From NCBI RefSeq assembly GCF_019083965.1, contig NZ_JAHRCY010000037.1, positions 35,826-74,318 of the forward strand: DNA of 38,493 nt, given 5' to 3'. Below the pieces are notes generated by a model. That model saw only the letters and a program-made list of their open reading frames with translations. It made no database searches and was not told the origin of the DNA. Of the stretch, positions 1 through 7,627 are shown piece after piece. The number at the start of each line of letters is the position of its first letter. The stretch's first letter is position 1. The position numbers and the translations under genes were made by a program. The stretch comes from Catellatospora tritici. GTDB lineage: Bacteria; Actinomycetota; Actinomycetes; Mycobacteriales; Micromonosporaceae.

Positions 1-117
1 GACGACAACACGGCCCTCGGCGGCACCGGCCGGTACGTCCGGATCTACGGCACGACCCGCGCCACCGGGTGGGGGTACTCGCTGTTCGAGTTCGAGGTCC
101 GCCGCGCCCGGCCATGA
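1..117 (+). CDS. C-terminal end of a secreted protein with an F5/8 type C (discoidin/CBM32-like) domain, 5' truncated by the window
   Basis: Only the last 38 codons are present, in frame 1, ending at TGA 115-117. The pattern GRYVRIYGTTRATGWGYSLF followed by EFEV is the closing beta-strand motif of F5/8 type C carbohydrate-binding domains, which in actinomycetes usually sit at the C-terminus of secreted glycoside hydrolases. The domain would bind galactosides or other sugars on plant or microbial polysaccharide outside the cell. The catalytic part lies upstream of the window, so the enzyme family cannot be named. A weak stem-loop at 131-150 follows. The link to the glycoside hydrolases further along is inference. 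Confidence 0.72.
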   Translation, partial: DDNTALGGTGRYVRIYGTTRATGWGYSLFEFEVRRARP

Positions 118-130
118 TCGCGGGGTGGGG

Positions 131-150
131 CCGGCTGTGGGACCAGCCGG
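131..150. terminator. Short stem-loop after the F5/8 domain gene
   Basis: CCGGCT (131-136) pairs perfectly with AGCCGG (145-150) across an 8-nt loop, 14 nt after the stop at 117. There is no U-tract, as is common in high-GC actinomycetes, so terminator function is only plausible. Confidence 0.35.
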
Positions 151-388
151 TGGCCAGGTGGTCGGCGATGGCCGACGCGATCCAGGCAGCCGCGATGGTG
201 CGGGCGCTGCTGTCCAGCAGCGCCGACGCAGGAGTTCGGAGCGCTCGGCTGGATGAGCGGCACCGCCGTCGAGTACACCGTCCCTGATGACCTGGCGCGC
301 ATCGCGGCTCAGGTCGAGTTCGGGCAGCACTTTCGGTTGCGCCATGGCAAGCCCCCGTGAGCTGGGTCGAATACGGCAGTCGGTTGCT

Positions 389-420
389 CCTACGTAGTGT
401 AGGTTTATCCTGTTTGGATA
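389..420. repeat. Two adjacent 15-bp inverted repeats with 5-nt spacers
   Basis: CCTAC-gtagt-GTAGG occupies 389-403 and TATCC-tgttt-GGATA occupies 406-420. Both have perfect 5-bp arms and a 5-nt centre, with only 2 nt between them. They lie 68 nt beyond the stop codon of the response regulator gene, in a locally AT-rich stretch. They could be a tandem operator or the remains of a mobile-element end. Confidence 0.4.
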
Positions 421-487
421 GCTGCGTAGCGTTTCAACCGGTAGCGAGGTTCTGGGATTTCGTTCGACGGGTAGGACCTCAGCGCGA

Positions 488-1168
488 TCAGCGGATGCGG
501 GCGGGTTGGCCGCGCCGGCGGTAGAGGTGTTCGGGGCGTCCGGTGGACCCGTAGCGAAGGCTCAGCTCGACTTTGCCGGAGTGCGCCAGGTCGCCGAGGT
601 AGCGCTGCGCGGTGGCGCGGGAGACGCCGGTGCTGTCGGCGATCTCGACAGCGGTCATCGGCCCGGTGGCCGACCGCAGCGCCTCCAAAATGCGCTGGGC
701 GGTGACCGGCGAGCGCCCCTTGGGCAGTGCCGCGGCAGGTGCGTCGGCGTCGTGCAGCAGCGCGACCGCCCGGTCGATCTCCTCCTGGGCGAGGTCACGT
801 TCGCCGGTGAGGTGGTGGCGGTAGCGGGCGTACGCGGCCAGCCGTTCGGCCAGCTGAGCGGCGGTGAAGGGTTTGGCCAGGTAGTTGAGCGCCCCGGCGC
901 CTAGTGCGGCTCGTACCGTGGCGGTGTCGTTCGCGGCGGTGAGCATGATCGTGTCGGCGCGCAGCTGTGCCAGCACCGCGGTGCCGAGCCCGTCGGGCAG
1001 GTACTGGTCGAGCAGCACCAGGTCGGGACGCAGCCGCACGGCGGCCTCGACGGCCTCCTGCGCGGTATGGGCTACCCCGACGGCGGTGAACCCGGGGATC
1101 TGCCCGACGAACGAGGAGTGCAGGGCGGCGACCCGGAAGTCGTCGTCGACCACCAGTACCCGGATCAT
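488..1168 (-). CDS. CitB/DcuR-family two-component response regulator
   Basis: 226 aa. The N-terminal receiver has the acidic pair near D8-D10, phospho-acceptor Asp54 (in LVLLDQYLPDG), the conserved Thr in IMLTAAND and Lys99 (YLAKPF). The C-terminal ~70 residues form a winged-helix region (TAVEIADSTGVSRATAQRYL) as in CitB/DcuR/MalR regulators, which act as DNA-binding outputs for sensors of citrate and C4-dicarboxylates. The ATG at 1168 overlaps the sensor kinase stop by ATGA, so the two are translationally coupled and form one operon. The pair is divergent from an ABC importer, whose promoter region has repeated TTCGCAA/GCAA motifs that may be its targets. The actual ligand of this pair is not determined by the sequence. 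Confidence 0.9.
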   Translation of the reverse strand: MIRVLVVDDDFRVAALHSSFVGQIPGFTAVGVAHTAQEAVEAAVRLRPDLVLLDQYLPDGLGTAVLAQLRADTIMLTAANDTATVRAALGAGALNYLAKPFTAAQLAERLAAYARYRHHLTGERDLAQEEIDRAVALLHDADAPAAALPKGRSPVTAQRILEALRSATGPMTAVEIADSTGVSRATAQRYLGDLAHSGKVELSLRYGSTGRPEHLYRRRGQPARIR

Positions 1169-2760
1169 GCCGTCACTTCCCAGCTCAGCGGAGTGGCCGG
1201 GGCCAGCACCCCGGGGATCTCGGCGGTGAAGACCGCGCCCGCGCCCGGTTGCGGCGGCCGCAGCCGTACGTCGCCGCCGTGGCGGCGCGCGGTACGACGG
1301 GCCAGCGCCAGTCCGAGGCCCCGGCCCGGTTCCTGCTTGGTGGTCGCCCCGGCCCGGAACGGGTCGGGCAGCGCGACCCCGTCGCCGCTGTCGGCGACGT
1401 AGATGTGCAGGTCGGGCCCGTCGGCCAGCAGGCTGACCTCGACCTGGGCGGGTCGGCGGGTGCCCGCGGCGGCCGCGCGGATCGCGTTGTCGACGAGGTT
1501 GCCCAGCACCGTCACCGCGTCCAGCGGGGCAGTGAGCTGGCCCGGCACCCAGGTGTCCTCGCCCAGCCGCAGCACCACCCCGGCCTCGGAGGCCACTGCG
1601 GCCTTCGCGGCCAGCAGCCCGTCGAGGTAGGCGTCGCCGACCCGGCCGCCGACGGTGCCGCCCGCCTCGGTCGCGGTCAGCTCCCGCAGGTAGGCGTGGG
1701 CGCGCGGCACGTCACCGAGCTGCAGCAGGCCGTCGAGGGCGTGCAGCCGGTTGGTGTGCTCGTGGGCCTGCGCGCGCAGCGCGTCGGTCAGCGCCCGGGT
1801 GGCCTCCAACTCGCGGGCGATCGCGTCGAGGTCGGACTGGTCGCGCAGGGTAAGCACGGTGCCGAGGTCCTGGCCGCCGCGCTCGACCGGCCGCCGCGTC
1901 ACCACGATCACGCGGTCGCCGACCAGCCGCAGCTCGCCGGTGACGGGGGAACGGTCGTCCAGCAGCGTGACGATCTCCTCGGTGGCGGGCGACCCGACCG
2001 GCACCGGCTCGGTCAGCAGCGCGGCGGCCTGCTCGGTGCAGACGCTGACCCGGCCGTTGACGTCGACGGCCAGCACGCCGTCGCGGACGCCCTCCAGGAC
2101 GGCGACCTGCTCGCGGACCAGGTCGGCCAGGTCGGTGGGCTCCAGGCCGAGGGTGCGGCGTTTGAGGCGTACGGCCAGCAGCGCGGCCCCGCCGCTGCCG
2201 ACGGCCAGCGCGATCGCGGCGAACAGCCCGGCCCAGGGCAGCAGCTCGTCGAGACGGTCGGTGATCCGGTCGACGTGGATGCCGACGCTGACCTCGCCGA
2301 CGATGCGGCCGGTGTCGTCGTAGAGGGGGACCTTGCCGCGGGCCGACGGGCCGAGGGTGCCGCGCTGGATGGCGACCTCCTCGCGTCCGCTCAGCGGGCC
2401 GGACGGGTCGGTGCTGACCCGTTTGCCGACCTGCGTCGGGTCGGTGTGGGAGTAGCGGATGCCGTCGCGGTCGGCGATCACCACGAACAGGGCGTTGGTG
2501 GCGGTGCGGACCCGCTCGGCGTACGCCTGGACCTCGCCGCCGGGGTCGGGGCGGCCGTCGGCGACCTTCGCGGCCAGGCCCGGTTCGCGGGCGGTGGTCC
2601 GGGCGATGGCCAGCGCACGTTGCAGGTACTGCTGCTCCAGTTCGCTGCGCAGCAGCAGCGCGGCGAGGGTGAACCCGGCCGCGGCGACGACGGCGACCAC
2701 GACGACCTGCAACAGCATGGTCTGGGTGGCCAGCCGGAGGGGGCGACGGGGCATCACCAC
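1165..2760 (-). CDS. CitA/DcuS-family sensor histidine kinase
   Basis: 531 aa from GTG 2760; in-frame ATG 2754 is an equally good start. TM1 is about residues 16-37 and TM2 about 174-196. Between them is a periplasmic sCache/PAS-like sensor containing IRYSHTDPTQVGKR, the motif typical of CitA/DcuS sensors of citrate, fumarate or related acids. A cytoplasmic PAS (about 215-310) follows, then a Spo0B-type dimerisation helix with LRAQAHEHTNRLH (phospho-acceptor probably His333). The HATPase domain shows NLVDNAIRAA (N box), VADSGDGV (G1) and GRGLGLAL (G2). It phosphorylates the overlapping downstream regulator. Family members often control carboxylate transporters; here the divergent neighbour is a NitT/TauT-type ABC importer, which suggests that its substrate is what is sensed. 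That last step is inference. Confidence 0.9.
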   Translation of the reverse strand: MVMPRRPLRLATQTMLLQVVVVAVVAAAGFTLAALLLRSELEQQYLQRALAIARTTAREPGLAAKVADGRPDPGGEVQAYAERVRTATNALFVVIADRDGIRYSHTDPTQVGKRVSTDPSGPLSGREEVAIQRGTLGPSARGKVPLYDDTGRIVGEVSVGIHVDRITDRLDELLPWAGLFAAIALAVGSGGAALLAVRLKRRTLGLEPTDLADLVREQVAVLEGVRDGVLAVDVNGRVSVCTEQAAALLTEPVPVGSPATEEIVTLLDDRSPVTGELRLVGDRVIVVTRRPVERGGQDLGTVLTLRDQSDLDAIARELEATRALTDALRAQAHEHTNRLHALDGLLQLGDVPRAHAYLRELTATEAGGTVGGRVGDAYLDGLLAAKAAVASEAGVVLRLGEDTWVPGQLTAPLDAVTVLGNLVDNAIRAAAAGTRRPAQVEVSLLADGPDLHIYVADSGDGVALPDPFRAGATTKQEPGRGLGLALARRTARRHGGDVRLRPPQPGAGAVFTAEIPGVLAPATPLSWEVTA

Positions 2761-2875
2761 ACGCTACCTGCGGTAAGGCCGTGAGCAGAATGCGCAAAAA
2801 GCGATCTACGTAACTTGCCCGCGCAATGTTCGCAACCGCGCGGAAACACGGGTGTCCTCCCTACGGTCGTGCGCT
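2761..2875. promoter_or_regulatory. Divergent promoter region between the sensor kinase and the ABC importer
   Basis: On +, TACGGT (2862-2867) lies 8 nt before the ATG at 2876 and no Shine-Dalgarno is visible, so the ABC mRNA is probably leaderless. Upstream are TTGC-CCGC-GCAA (dyad, 2815-2826) and TTCGCAA (2829-2835). TTCGCAA recurs twice before the binding-protein gene (4521-4527 and 4539-4545). These are candidate response-regulator sites. Confidence 0.5.
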
Positions 2876-3685
2876 ATGACCCAGCACACACCCGTCATCA
2901 GGCTGACCCGGGCGACCAAGGTCTTCCCGGCCGCCGGGGGCGGCACCTTCACCGCGATGCGCGACGTCAGCCTCGACGTCGCGCCCGGCGAGTTCGTCAC
3001 CGTGGTCGGGCCGACCGGCTGCGGCAAGTCCACGACTCTGTCCCTGATCTCGGGGCTGGAGCCGGCCAGCGGCGGCGAGGTGGCGGTCGCCGGGACGCCG
3101 GTCACCGGCATCCCGCGGTCGGTGGGCTACATGTTCCAGCAGGACGCGGTGCTGCCCTGGCGCACCGTGGTCGACAACGTCGCGCTCGGCCTGCGCTACC
3201 GGGGCGTGGCCAAGGCCGAGGCCCGCGAACGCGCCCGCGCCTGGATCGACCGCGTCGGGCTGGCCGGATTCGAGAAGTACTACCCCCACCAGCTCTCCGG
3301 CGGCATGCGCAAACGCGTCGCGATGGCCCAGACCCTGATCACCGAACCCGAGATCATCCTGATGGACGAGCCGTTCGGTGCCCTGGACGTGCAGACCCGC
3401 GAGCTCATGCAGGCCGAGCTGCTGCGGCTGTGGTCCGGCTCCGGCGCGGCGGTCGTCTTCGTCACCCACGACCTCACCGAGGCCATCGCCCTGGCCGACC
3501 GGGTCGTGGTCATGACCGCCGCCCCGGCCACCGTCAAGTCCATCGTCCCGGTGACGCTGCCGCGCCCCCGCAACGTCGACGAGATCCGCCTGCAACCCGA
3601 GTTCCTCGACCTCTACCGCGAGGTCTGGGAGTCCCTGCGCGAGGAAGTCGAGATCGCGCGTACGAGAGGAGCCAACCGTGGCTGA
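2876..3685 (+). CDS. ABC transporter ATP-binding protein, NitT/TauT (SsuB/TauB) type
   Basis: 269 aa. Walker A GPTGCGKST (about 45-53), Q-loop in MFQQD, signature LSGGM (140-144), Walker B ILMDE (161-165) and switch His in FVTHDL (about 198) are all intact, so it should be an active ATPase. It energises uptake through the adjacent permease and lipoprotein receptor. An in-frame GTG exists at 2852, but ATG 2876 is preferred because the protein then starts as usual for the family and a TACGGT box ends 8 nt upstream (leaderless). The stop at 3683-3685 overlaps the permease GTG at 3678, so translation is coupled. Confidence 0.92.
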   Translation: MTQHTPVIRLTRATKVFPAAGGGTFTAMRDVSLDVAPGEFVTVVGPTGCGKSTTLSLISGLEPASGGEVAVAGTPVTGIPRSVGYMFQQDAVLPWRTVVDNVALGLRYRGVAKAEARERARAWIDRVGLAGFEKYYPHQLSGGMRKRVAMAQTLITEPEIILMDEPFGALDVQTRELMQAELLRLWSGSGAAVVFVTHDLTEAIALADRVVVMTAAPATVKSIVPVTLPRPRNVDEIRLQPEFLDLYREVWESLREEVEIARTRGANRG

Positions 3686-4505
3686 GCTGGCTACGCCGGT
3701 GCCGCTGACCACCGCCGCGACCAGGGTCACCGGCCGCGACCGCCGCCGCTGGGGCGTCTACGGCGGCCGTGCCGCCCTCGTCGCGCTGTGGCTCGGCTCA
3801 TGGGAACTGGCCGGGACCTACTGGATCGACCCGTTCTTCTACTCCAAGCCCAGCCTCATCTGGGACAAGCTCGTCACCTGGTTCACCGAGGGCACCTCCT
3901 ACGGCACCGTCTGGGAGCAGATCTCCTACACCCTGCAGGAAGCCGTCTACGGCTTCATGCTCGGCTCCCTGGTCGGCGTCGTGCTCGGCGTCGTGCTCGG
4001 CCGGGCCCGCTACCTGGCCGACGTGCTCGCCCCGTTCATCAAGGCCGCCAACGCCATCCCCCGAATCGTGCTGGCCACCATCTTCGTGATCTGGTTCGGC
4101 TTCGGCATGAGCTCGAAGATCGCCACCGCGTTCGTGCTGGTGTTCTTCGGCGTCTTCTTCAACGCCTTCCAGGGCGCCCGCGAGGTGCCCCGGGTGATCC
4201 ACGACAACGCCCGCATCCTGGGCGCCTCCCGCATGCGCATGATGTGGACGGTCGTGCTGCCCAGTGCCACCTCCTGGATCCTGGCCAGCCTGCACACCGC
4301 GTTCGGCTTCGCGCTCATCGGCGCGATCGTCGGCGAGTACACCGGCGCCGACAAGGGACTGGGCATGCTCATCGCCCACTCCCAGGGAACCTTCGACTCG
4401 GCCGGCATCTACGCCGCCATGATCATCATGACGGTGCTGGCCCTGCTCGCCGAAGGTCTGCTGACCCTCGTCGAGAAGCGGCTGACCAAGTGGCAGCCGC
4501 ACTGA
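3678..4505 (+). CDS. ABC transporter permease, NitT/TauT (SsuC/TauC) type
   Basis: 275 aa inner-membrane protein of the BPD_transp_1 fold. Hydrophobic segments include GFMLGSLVGVVLGVVLG, FIKAANAIPRIVLATIFVIW and a C-terminal MIIMTVLALLAEG. The EAA-loop equivalent lies around ARILGASRMRMMWTVVLPSA, the coupling site to the ATPase. The start is GTG 3678, overlapping the ATPase gene by 8 nt, with GAGAGGA about 5 nt upstream. It forms the channel for the substrate delivered by the lipoprotein encoded 49 nt downstream. Substrates of this family are sulfonates, nitrate, riboflavin or pyrimidine precursors and phthalate-like acids; the sequence does not say which. Confidence 0.9.
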   Translation: MAELATPVPLTTAATRVTGRDRRRWGVYGGRAALVALWLGSWELAGTYWIDPFFYSKPSLIWDKLVTWFTEGTSYGTVWEQISYTLQEAVYGFMLGSLVGVVLGVVLGRARYLADVLAPFIKAANAIPRIVLATIFVIWFGFGMSSKIATAFVLVFFGVFFNAFQGAREVPRVIHDNARILGASRMRMMWTVVLPSATSWILASLHTAFGFALIGAIVGEYTGADKGLGMLIAHSQGTFDSAGIYAAMIIMTVLALLAEGLLTLVEKRLTKWQPH

Positions 4506-4517
4506 CCCACCCTTCCT

Positions 4518-4545
4518 CCCTTCGCAATCCCACCACCCTTCGCAA
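4518..4545. repeat. 10-bp direct repeat in front of the binding-protein gene
   Basis: CCCTTCGCAA occurs at 4518-4527 and again at 4536-4545, the second copy running into the Shine-Dalgarno AAGGAG (4543-4548). The core TTCGCAA also occurs at 2829-2835 upstream of the same operon. It may be a regulatory site or a recent slippage duplication. Confidence 0.45.
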
Positions 4546-4554
4546 GGAGCAACG

Positions 4555-5589
4555 ATGCGCAAGTCCATCGCGCTGGCAGCGCTGCCCGCGCTGATCCTGG
4601 GCCTGGCCGCCTGCCGCGGCACCTCCCCGTCCGACCAGCCCGCCGCCACCGGCGGCACCGAGACCGTCACCATCATGGTCGGCGGCCTCGACAAGGTCAT
4701 CTACCTGCCCGCCAAGCTCACCGAGCAGCTCGGCTACTTCAAGGACGCGGGCGTCAACGTCGAGCTGAAGAGCGAGCCGTCCGGCGCCGACGCCGAGACC
4801 ATGATGCTGGCCGGGCAGGTCGACGGCGTCGTCGGCTTCTACGACCACAGCATCCACCTGCAGGCCAAGGGCAAGTGCGTGCAGAGCGTCGTCCAGTTCG
4901 CCGACGTGCCCGGCGAGGCCGAGGTCGTCGCCACCGCCAAGGCCGCCACCATCACCTCCGCCAAGGACTTCGCGGGTAAGAAGCTCGGCGTCACCAGCCC
5001 CGGCTCGTCCACCGACATGATCACCCAGGGGCTCGCGGTCAAGGGCGGCGTGCAGCGCTCGCAGTACACCATCGTCAAGGCCGGAGCCGGGGCGACGTTC
5101 ATCGCCGCGATCGACAACGGCGCCATCGACGCCGGTATGACCACCGACCCGACCATCGCCAAGCTCACCAGCACCGGCAAGGCCAAGGTCATCATCGACA
5201 TGCGTACGGAGGACGGCACCCGCGCCGCGCTCGGCGGCCTCTACCCGGGTGCGTCGCTGTACATGCCGTGCGACTACGTCGCCGCGCACAAGGCCGCGAT
5301 CCAGAAGATGGCCAACGCGTTCGTCAAGACGCTGAAGTTCATCGACACCCACACGGCCGCCGAGATCGCCGCGAAGATGCCCGCCGACTACGCCGGTGAC
5401 GATTCCGCCCTGTACGTGCAGTCGATCAACGACTCGAAGGGGATGTTCACCGCCGACGGCGTGATGCCCGCCGACGGCCCGCAGACCGTCCTCGACGTGC
5501 TGAAGGCGTCGAACCCGGACGTACAGGCCGCCGCCACGATCGACCTGGCCAAGACGTTCACCACCGAGTTCGTCAAGGCCGCGTCCTGA
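4555..5589 (+). CDS. ABC transporter substrate-binding lipoprotein (NMT1/TauA-like)
   Basis: 344 aa. A lipoprotein signal peptide ends in the lipobox LGLAAC, with Cys20 as the predicted lipidation site. The mature protein has the bilobed NMT1/THI5/TauA-like pattern: a start strand VTIMVGGLDKVIYLPAKLTE, then LGYFKDAGVNVEL, SGADAETMMLAGQVDGVVGF and GKKLGVTSPGSSTDM. It captures substrate outside the membrane and delivers it to the permease. AAGGAG at 4543-4548 sets the ATG at 4555. Two cysteines (in GKCVQ and MPCDY) could form a disulfide. A strong terminator follows at 5631-5672, so the importer operon is three genes. The ligand is unknown; the divergent CitA-type kinase hints at a carboxylate. 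Confidence 0.9.
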   Translation: MRKSIALAALPALILGLAACRGTSPSDQPAATGGTETVTIMVGGLDKVIYLPAKLTEQLGYFKDAGVNVELKSEPSGADAETMMLAGQVDGVVGFYDHSIHLQAKGKCVQSVVQFADVPGEAEVVATAKAATITSAKDFAGKKLGVTSPGSSTDMITQGLAVKGGVQRSQYTIVKAGAGATFIAAIDNGAIDAGMTTDPTIAKLTSTGKAKVIIDMRTEDGTRAALGGLYPGASLYMPCDYVAAHKAAIQKMANAFVKTLKFIDTHTAAEIAAKMPADYAGDDSALYVQSINDSKGMFTADGVMPADGPQTVLDVLKASNPDVQAAATIDLAKTFTTEFVKAAS

Positions 5590-5630
5590 CGGGGAACCAG
5601 AGGAGCACGGGACGCCCTGCGGGCCCGTTG

Positions 5631-5672
5631 TCGTGGGCCGCACCGCGATCGAAGATACGGTGCGGCCCACGA
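5631..5672. terminator. Strong hairpin terminator of the ABC importer operon
   Basis: TCGTGGGCCGCACCG (5631-5645) and its exact complement CGGTGCGGCCCACGA (5658-5672) form a perfect 15-bp stem with a 12-nt loop, 42 nt after the stop codon at 5589. It also lies downstream of the converging gene at 5777, so it may act in both directions. Confidence 0.8.
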
Positions 5673-5776
5673 GACATCTCCGGCAAGCGGGGGTCTCGCA
5701 GTGCCGACGCCCATGACCGCGGCCGGTCGCACCGTCGGAGGTCCCGTCCGCCTGGGTGCACGGTCCGGCTGTCAGC

Positions 5777-6262
5777 TCAGTAGCGGGTGTGGATCTGTGT
5801 CACTGGATGCCCCAGGATCCCACCTGCCGTGGTGAGTTCCTCGTCGCTGAGTTCCCAGGCATGTCGGGTCCAGTTCATGATGCTCACCTCAAAGCGGGCG
5901 AATCCGACCGGTGCCTCGAATCGCAGCTCGGGCAGCATCAGCGGGCAGCCGCAACACGGGACCCTGACGTCCAGGTCGCCGATGGTCGGATCAACTGTCA
6001 GTCCGCCATCTTCCTCGCGCAGCAGATCCCAGAACCAGTCCAGTCCGATCGCGGTGTCGCATCGGGGGCAGAAAACATCCTCCATGTACTGGCCCGCGTC
6101 TATGAGGGTGATGTGATCGTAGAACACCGGTTTGATCGATTCGACATGATCGCCCGGCCCAGCGAAGAGCCCGGCGACATACTCTGCCGTCCGTCCGGCC
6201 GCTTCGGCCGTGGGCTGCCACTGCGGATCAACGGGGATCACCCGAATGTAGAGGTCACTCAT
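5777..6262 (-). CDS. Conserved hypothetical protein with two Cys pairs (zinc-ribbon-like)
   Basis: 161 aa from ATG 6262 (MSDLYIRVIPVDPQWQP); an upstream in-frame start at 6280 would add six residues but is less natural. The first half carries EYVAGLF and YDHITLIDAGQYME. It is followed by FCPRCDTAIG and VRVPCCGCPLMLPEL, so CxxC plus CCxC could bind one zinc. No signal peptide or membrane segment is seen, so it is probably cytoplasmic. It ends with WTRHAWELSDEELTTAGGIL. I recognise the general type from actinomycete genomes but know no function. It is transcribed alone, toward the importer terminator. Confidence 0.75.
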   Translation of the reverse strand: MSDLYIRVIPVDPQWQPTAEAAGRTAEYVAGLFAGPGDHVESIKPVFYDHITLIDAGQYMEDVFCPRCDTAIGLDWFWDLLREEDGGLTVDPTIGDLDVRVPCCGCPLMLPELRFEAPVGFARFEVSIMNWTRHAWELSDEELTTAGGILGHPVTQIHTRY

Positions 6263-6532
6263 CTCGTCCCTGCGCAACACGTCAAGTGGCCCAGCGGCCG
6301 GCTACCCAGCGTAGGCGTTGGCACCGGGCGTGTGAACGGATAGCAAGCAGCACGTGCCCGCTCGGAGACCGGCTACCAACCCGGCGAACCTTCCCGGTCA
6401 GAGCACTGGGACCGGCCGCGATAGAGCGACATATATCTGTAGTACACCCAGACCGCCACGCCCGCGGATGGGCGCGAGATGGAGCCCGAAAACTGCGGTG
6501 CGCCGGCCGACCACTGACACTAAGGTCGCGCC
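6263..6532. promoter_or_regulatory. Divergent intergenic region; leaderless promoter of the acetyltransferase
   Basis: The -10-like TAAGGT at 6521-6526 ends 6 nt before ATG 6533, with no Shine-Dalgarno, a typical actinobacterial leaderless arrangement. An AT-rich patch near 6421-6450 probably serves the divergent gene. No further gene is seen. Confidence 0.45.
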
Positions 6533-7120
6533 ATGGAGATCCGTAATGTGATGCCGGCCGAAGAGCTGGCTGCCGAGGGGGTCGTCTCGGCGGCGTTCGG
6601 CGAGCCACCGGACGGGCGCGTTGTGCAGATGATGCGAGCTCTGCAGGCCAGCGGAGCAGCTCGGGCGAGTTTGGTCGCTGTTGTCGACGAGGAGCTGGTC
6701 GGGCACGTTGGTCTCTCACGCGGCTGGGTGGACGCTCGACGCGAGCTGGTCGAGGTGGTGGTGCTCTCCCCGCTGTCGGTACGTCCCGACCTCCAGCGCC
6801 ACGGCGTCGGCACCGCGTTGCTCGCGGCGGCACTGCAGACCGCCGGAGATCGTGGCGCGCCAGCCGTTTTCCTTGAGGGCAGCCCGAACTACTACGGACG
6901 CCGCGGGTTCAGTTCCGCCTCCGCCCTTGGGTTCGACCGGCCCTCGACGCGCATCCCGGACCCGGGGTTCCAGGTGGCGCTTCTTTCGGCGTACCAGCCG
7001 TGGATGGTCGGCCGGCTGATCTATCCCGAGGCGTTCTGGACCACTGACACGGTCGGTCTGCGTGACCCCGAGCTGGAGCGGGTGGAAGCCCAGATCGCGT
7101 CGGGGCGTACGGGCGGATGA
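6533..7120 (+). CDS. GNAT-family N-acetyltransferase
   Basis: 195 aa, MEIRNVMPAEELAAEGVVSA. The acetyl-CoA-binding motif A is clear: LSVRPDLQRHGVGTALLAAA contains the Q/R-x-x-G-x-G/A core (QRHGVG). The later strand AVFLEGSPNYYGRRGF is the motif B region, typical of the YhbS-like group. It would transfer an acetyl group from acetyl-CoA to an amine on a small molecule or protein; the acceptor cannot be read from sequence. The protein is cytoplasmic. The start is supported by the TAAGGT box 6 nt upstream. No operon partner follows, since the next ~500 nt hold no clear gene. Confidence 0.88.
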   Translation: MEIRNVMPAEELAAEGVVSAAFGEPPDGRVVQMMRALQASGAARASLVAVVDEELVGHVGLSRGWVDARRELVEVVVLSPLSVRPDLQRHGVGTALLAAALQTAGDRGAPAVFLEGSPNYYGRRGFSSASALGFDRPSTRIPDPGFQVALLSAYQPWMVGRLIYPEAFWTTDTVGLRDPELERVEAQIASGRTGG

Positions 7121-7320
7121 GCGCCGGAGGCTGATGAAATGCAAGACCTCGTCCACCGAGTCGCGATTCCGCTGTCAACGAAACCCGGCACATGTTCGCG
7201 AAGCTGATCACCCGCACGGTTGGCACCATCAAGTACTGGCTGCACTGTCCACCTGGCGCGACGCCACCAGCAACGGGCCCTGAACAGCCATTACCGACGA
7301 CACGGCGCGTCAGTCGATCG

Positions 7321-7476
7321 TCATCCGTCTACATAGGAATCCGGGCTGGAATAATAGTCAAGATCCTTCATGCACAAGTATGACAGTTGCTCGATGTTCG
7401 GCCTTGGGCGATCGGCCCAGTCCCGAAACGGGTTGGTGAGGTTAGCCGCGAGCCACGTGTCGGACACGTACGCCAT
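7321..7476 (-). CDS. Possible small protein or gene remnant, 51 aa
   Basis: ATG 7476 to TGA at 7321-7323 encodes MAYVSDTWLAANLTNPFRDW and later RPRPNIEQLSYLCMKDLDYY. The first 30 codons use mostly G/C third positions, while the last 15 are AT-richer. The open frame continues upstream as GERTYRCQC, so this may be the tail of a longer gene cut off near 7500. No Shine-Dalgarno is evident before 7476. The residues have a balanced, protein-like composition rather than the Arg/Pro-rich look of shadow frames. I recognise no family. Confidence 0.35.
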   Translation of the reverse strand: MAYVSDTWLAANLTNPFRDWADRPRPNIEQLSYLCMKDLDYYSSPDSYVDG

Positions 7477-7613
7477 GCATTGACAGCGATACGTCCGTTC
7501 CCCGGCGACGCCCGCAAGCGAGCGCAGGCTTGTCCAGACCGACGACTTCAACGAGACGGGGCGCGTGGTACCTCGAGCTCGCTGACGCGACGCCCGCCTG
7601 GCCGTAGTGGCGT

Positions 7614-7619
7614 TAGACT
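7614..7619 (+). promoter_or_regulatory. -10 box of a leaderless promoter
   Basis: TAGACT (TAnnnT) ends 8 nt before ATG 7628. There is no Shine-Dalgarno, so transcription probably starts at or next to the start codon. Confidence 0.5.
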
Positions 7620-7627
7620 CGTCGGCG

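Larger units (their letters stand above)
118..487. other. Stretch without an intact gene; possible coding remnant at 232-360
   Basis: Codons 232-360 on + (ending TGA 358-360) read EFGALGWMSGTAVEYT and later VPDDLARIAAQVEFGQHF with GC-rich third positions and then a stop. This looks like the C-terminus of a lost gene that shifts out of frame upstream of 232. I do not recognise the family. The rest, 361-487, is unusually AT-rich for the window and holds the paired inverted repeats at 389-420. Confidence 0.3.
7121..7627. other. Stretch with no established gene; one small minus-strand ORF and a promoter
   Basis: 7121-7320 shows no convincing reading frame on either strand and has a less GC-rich, mixed codon pattern. 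7321-7476 holds the small ORF described separately. The end carries the promoter of the reductase gene. It is probably decayed DNA. Confidence 0.4.

Noticed and set aside
1249..2784. 511-codon open frame on + opposite the sensor kinase
   Set aside because: Gly/Val/Asp/Arg-rich shadow of a high-GC gene; the minus strand encodes a full kinase with all motifs.
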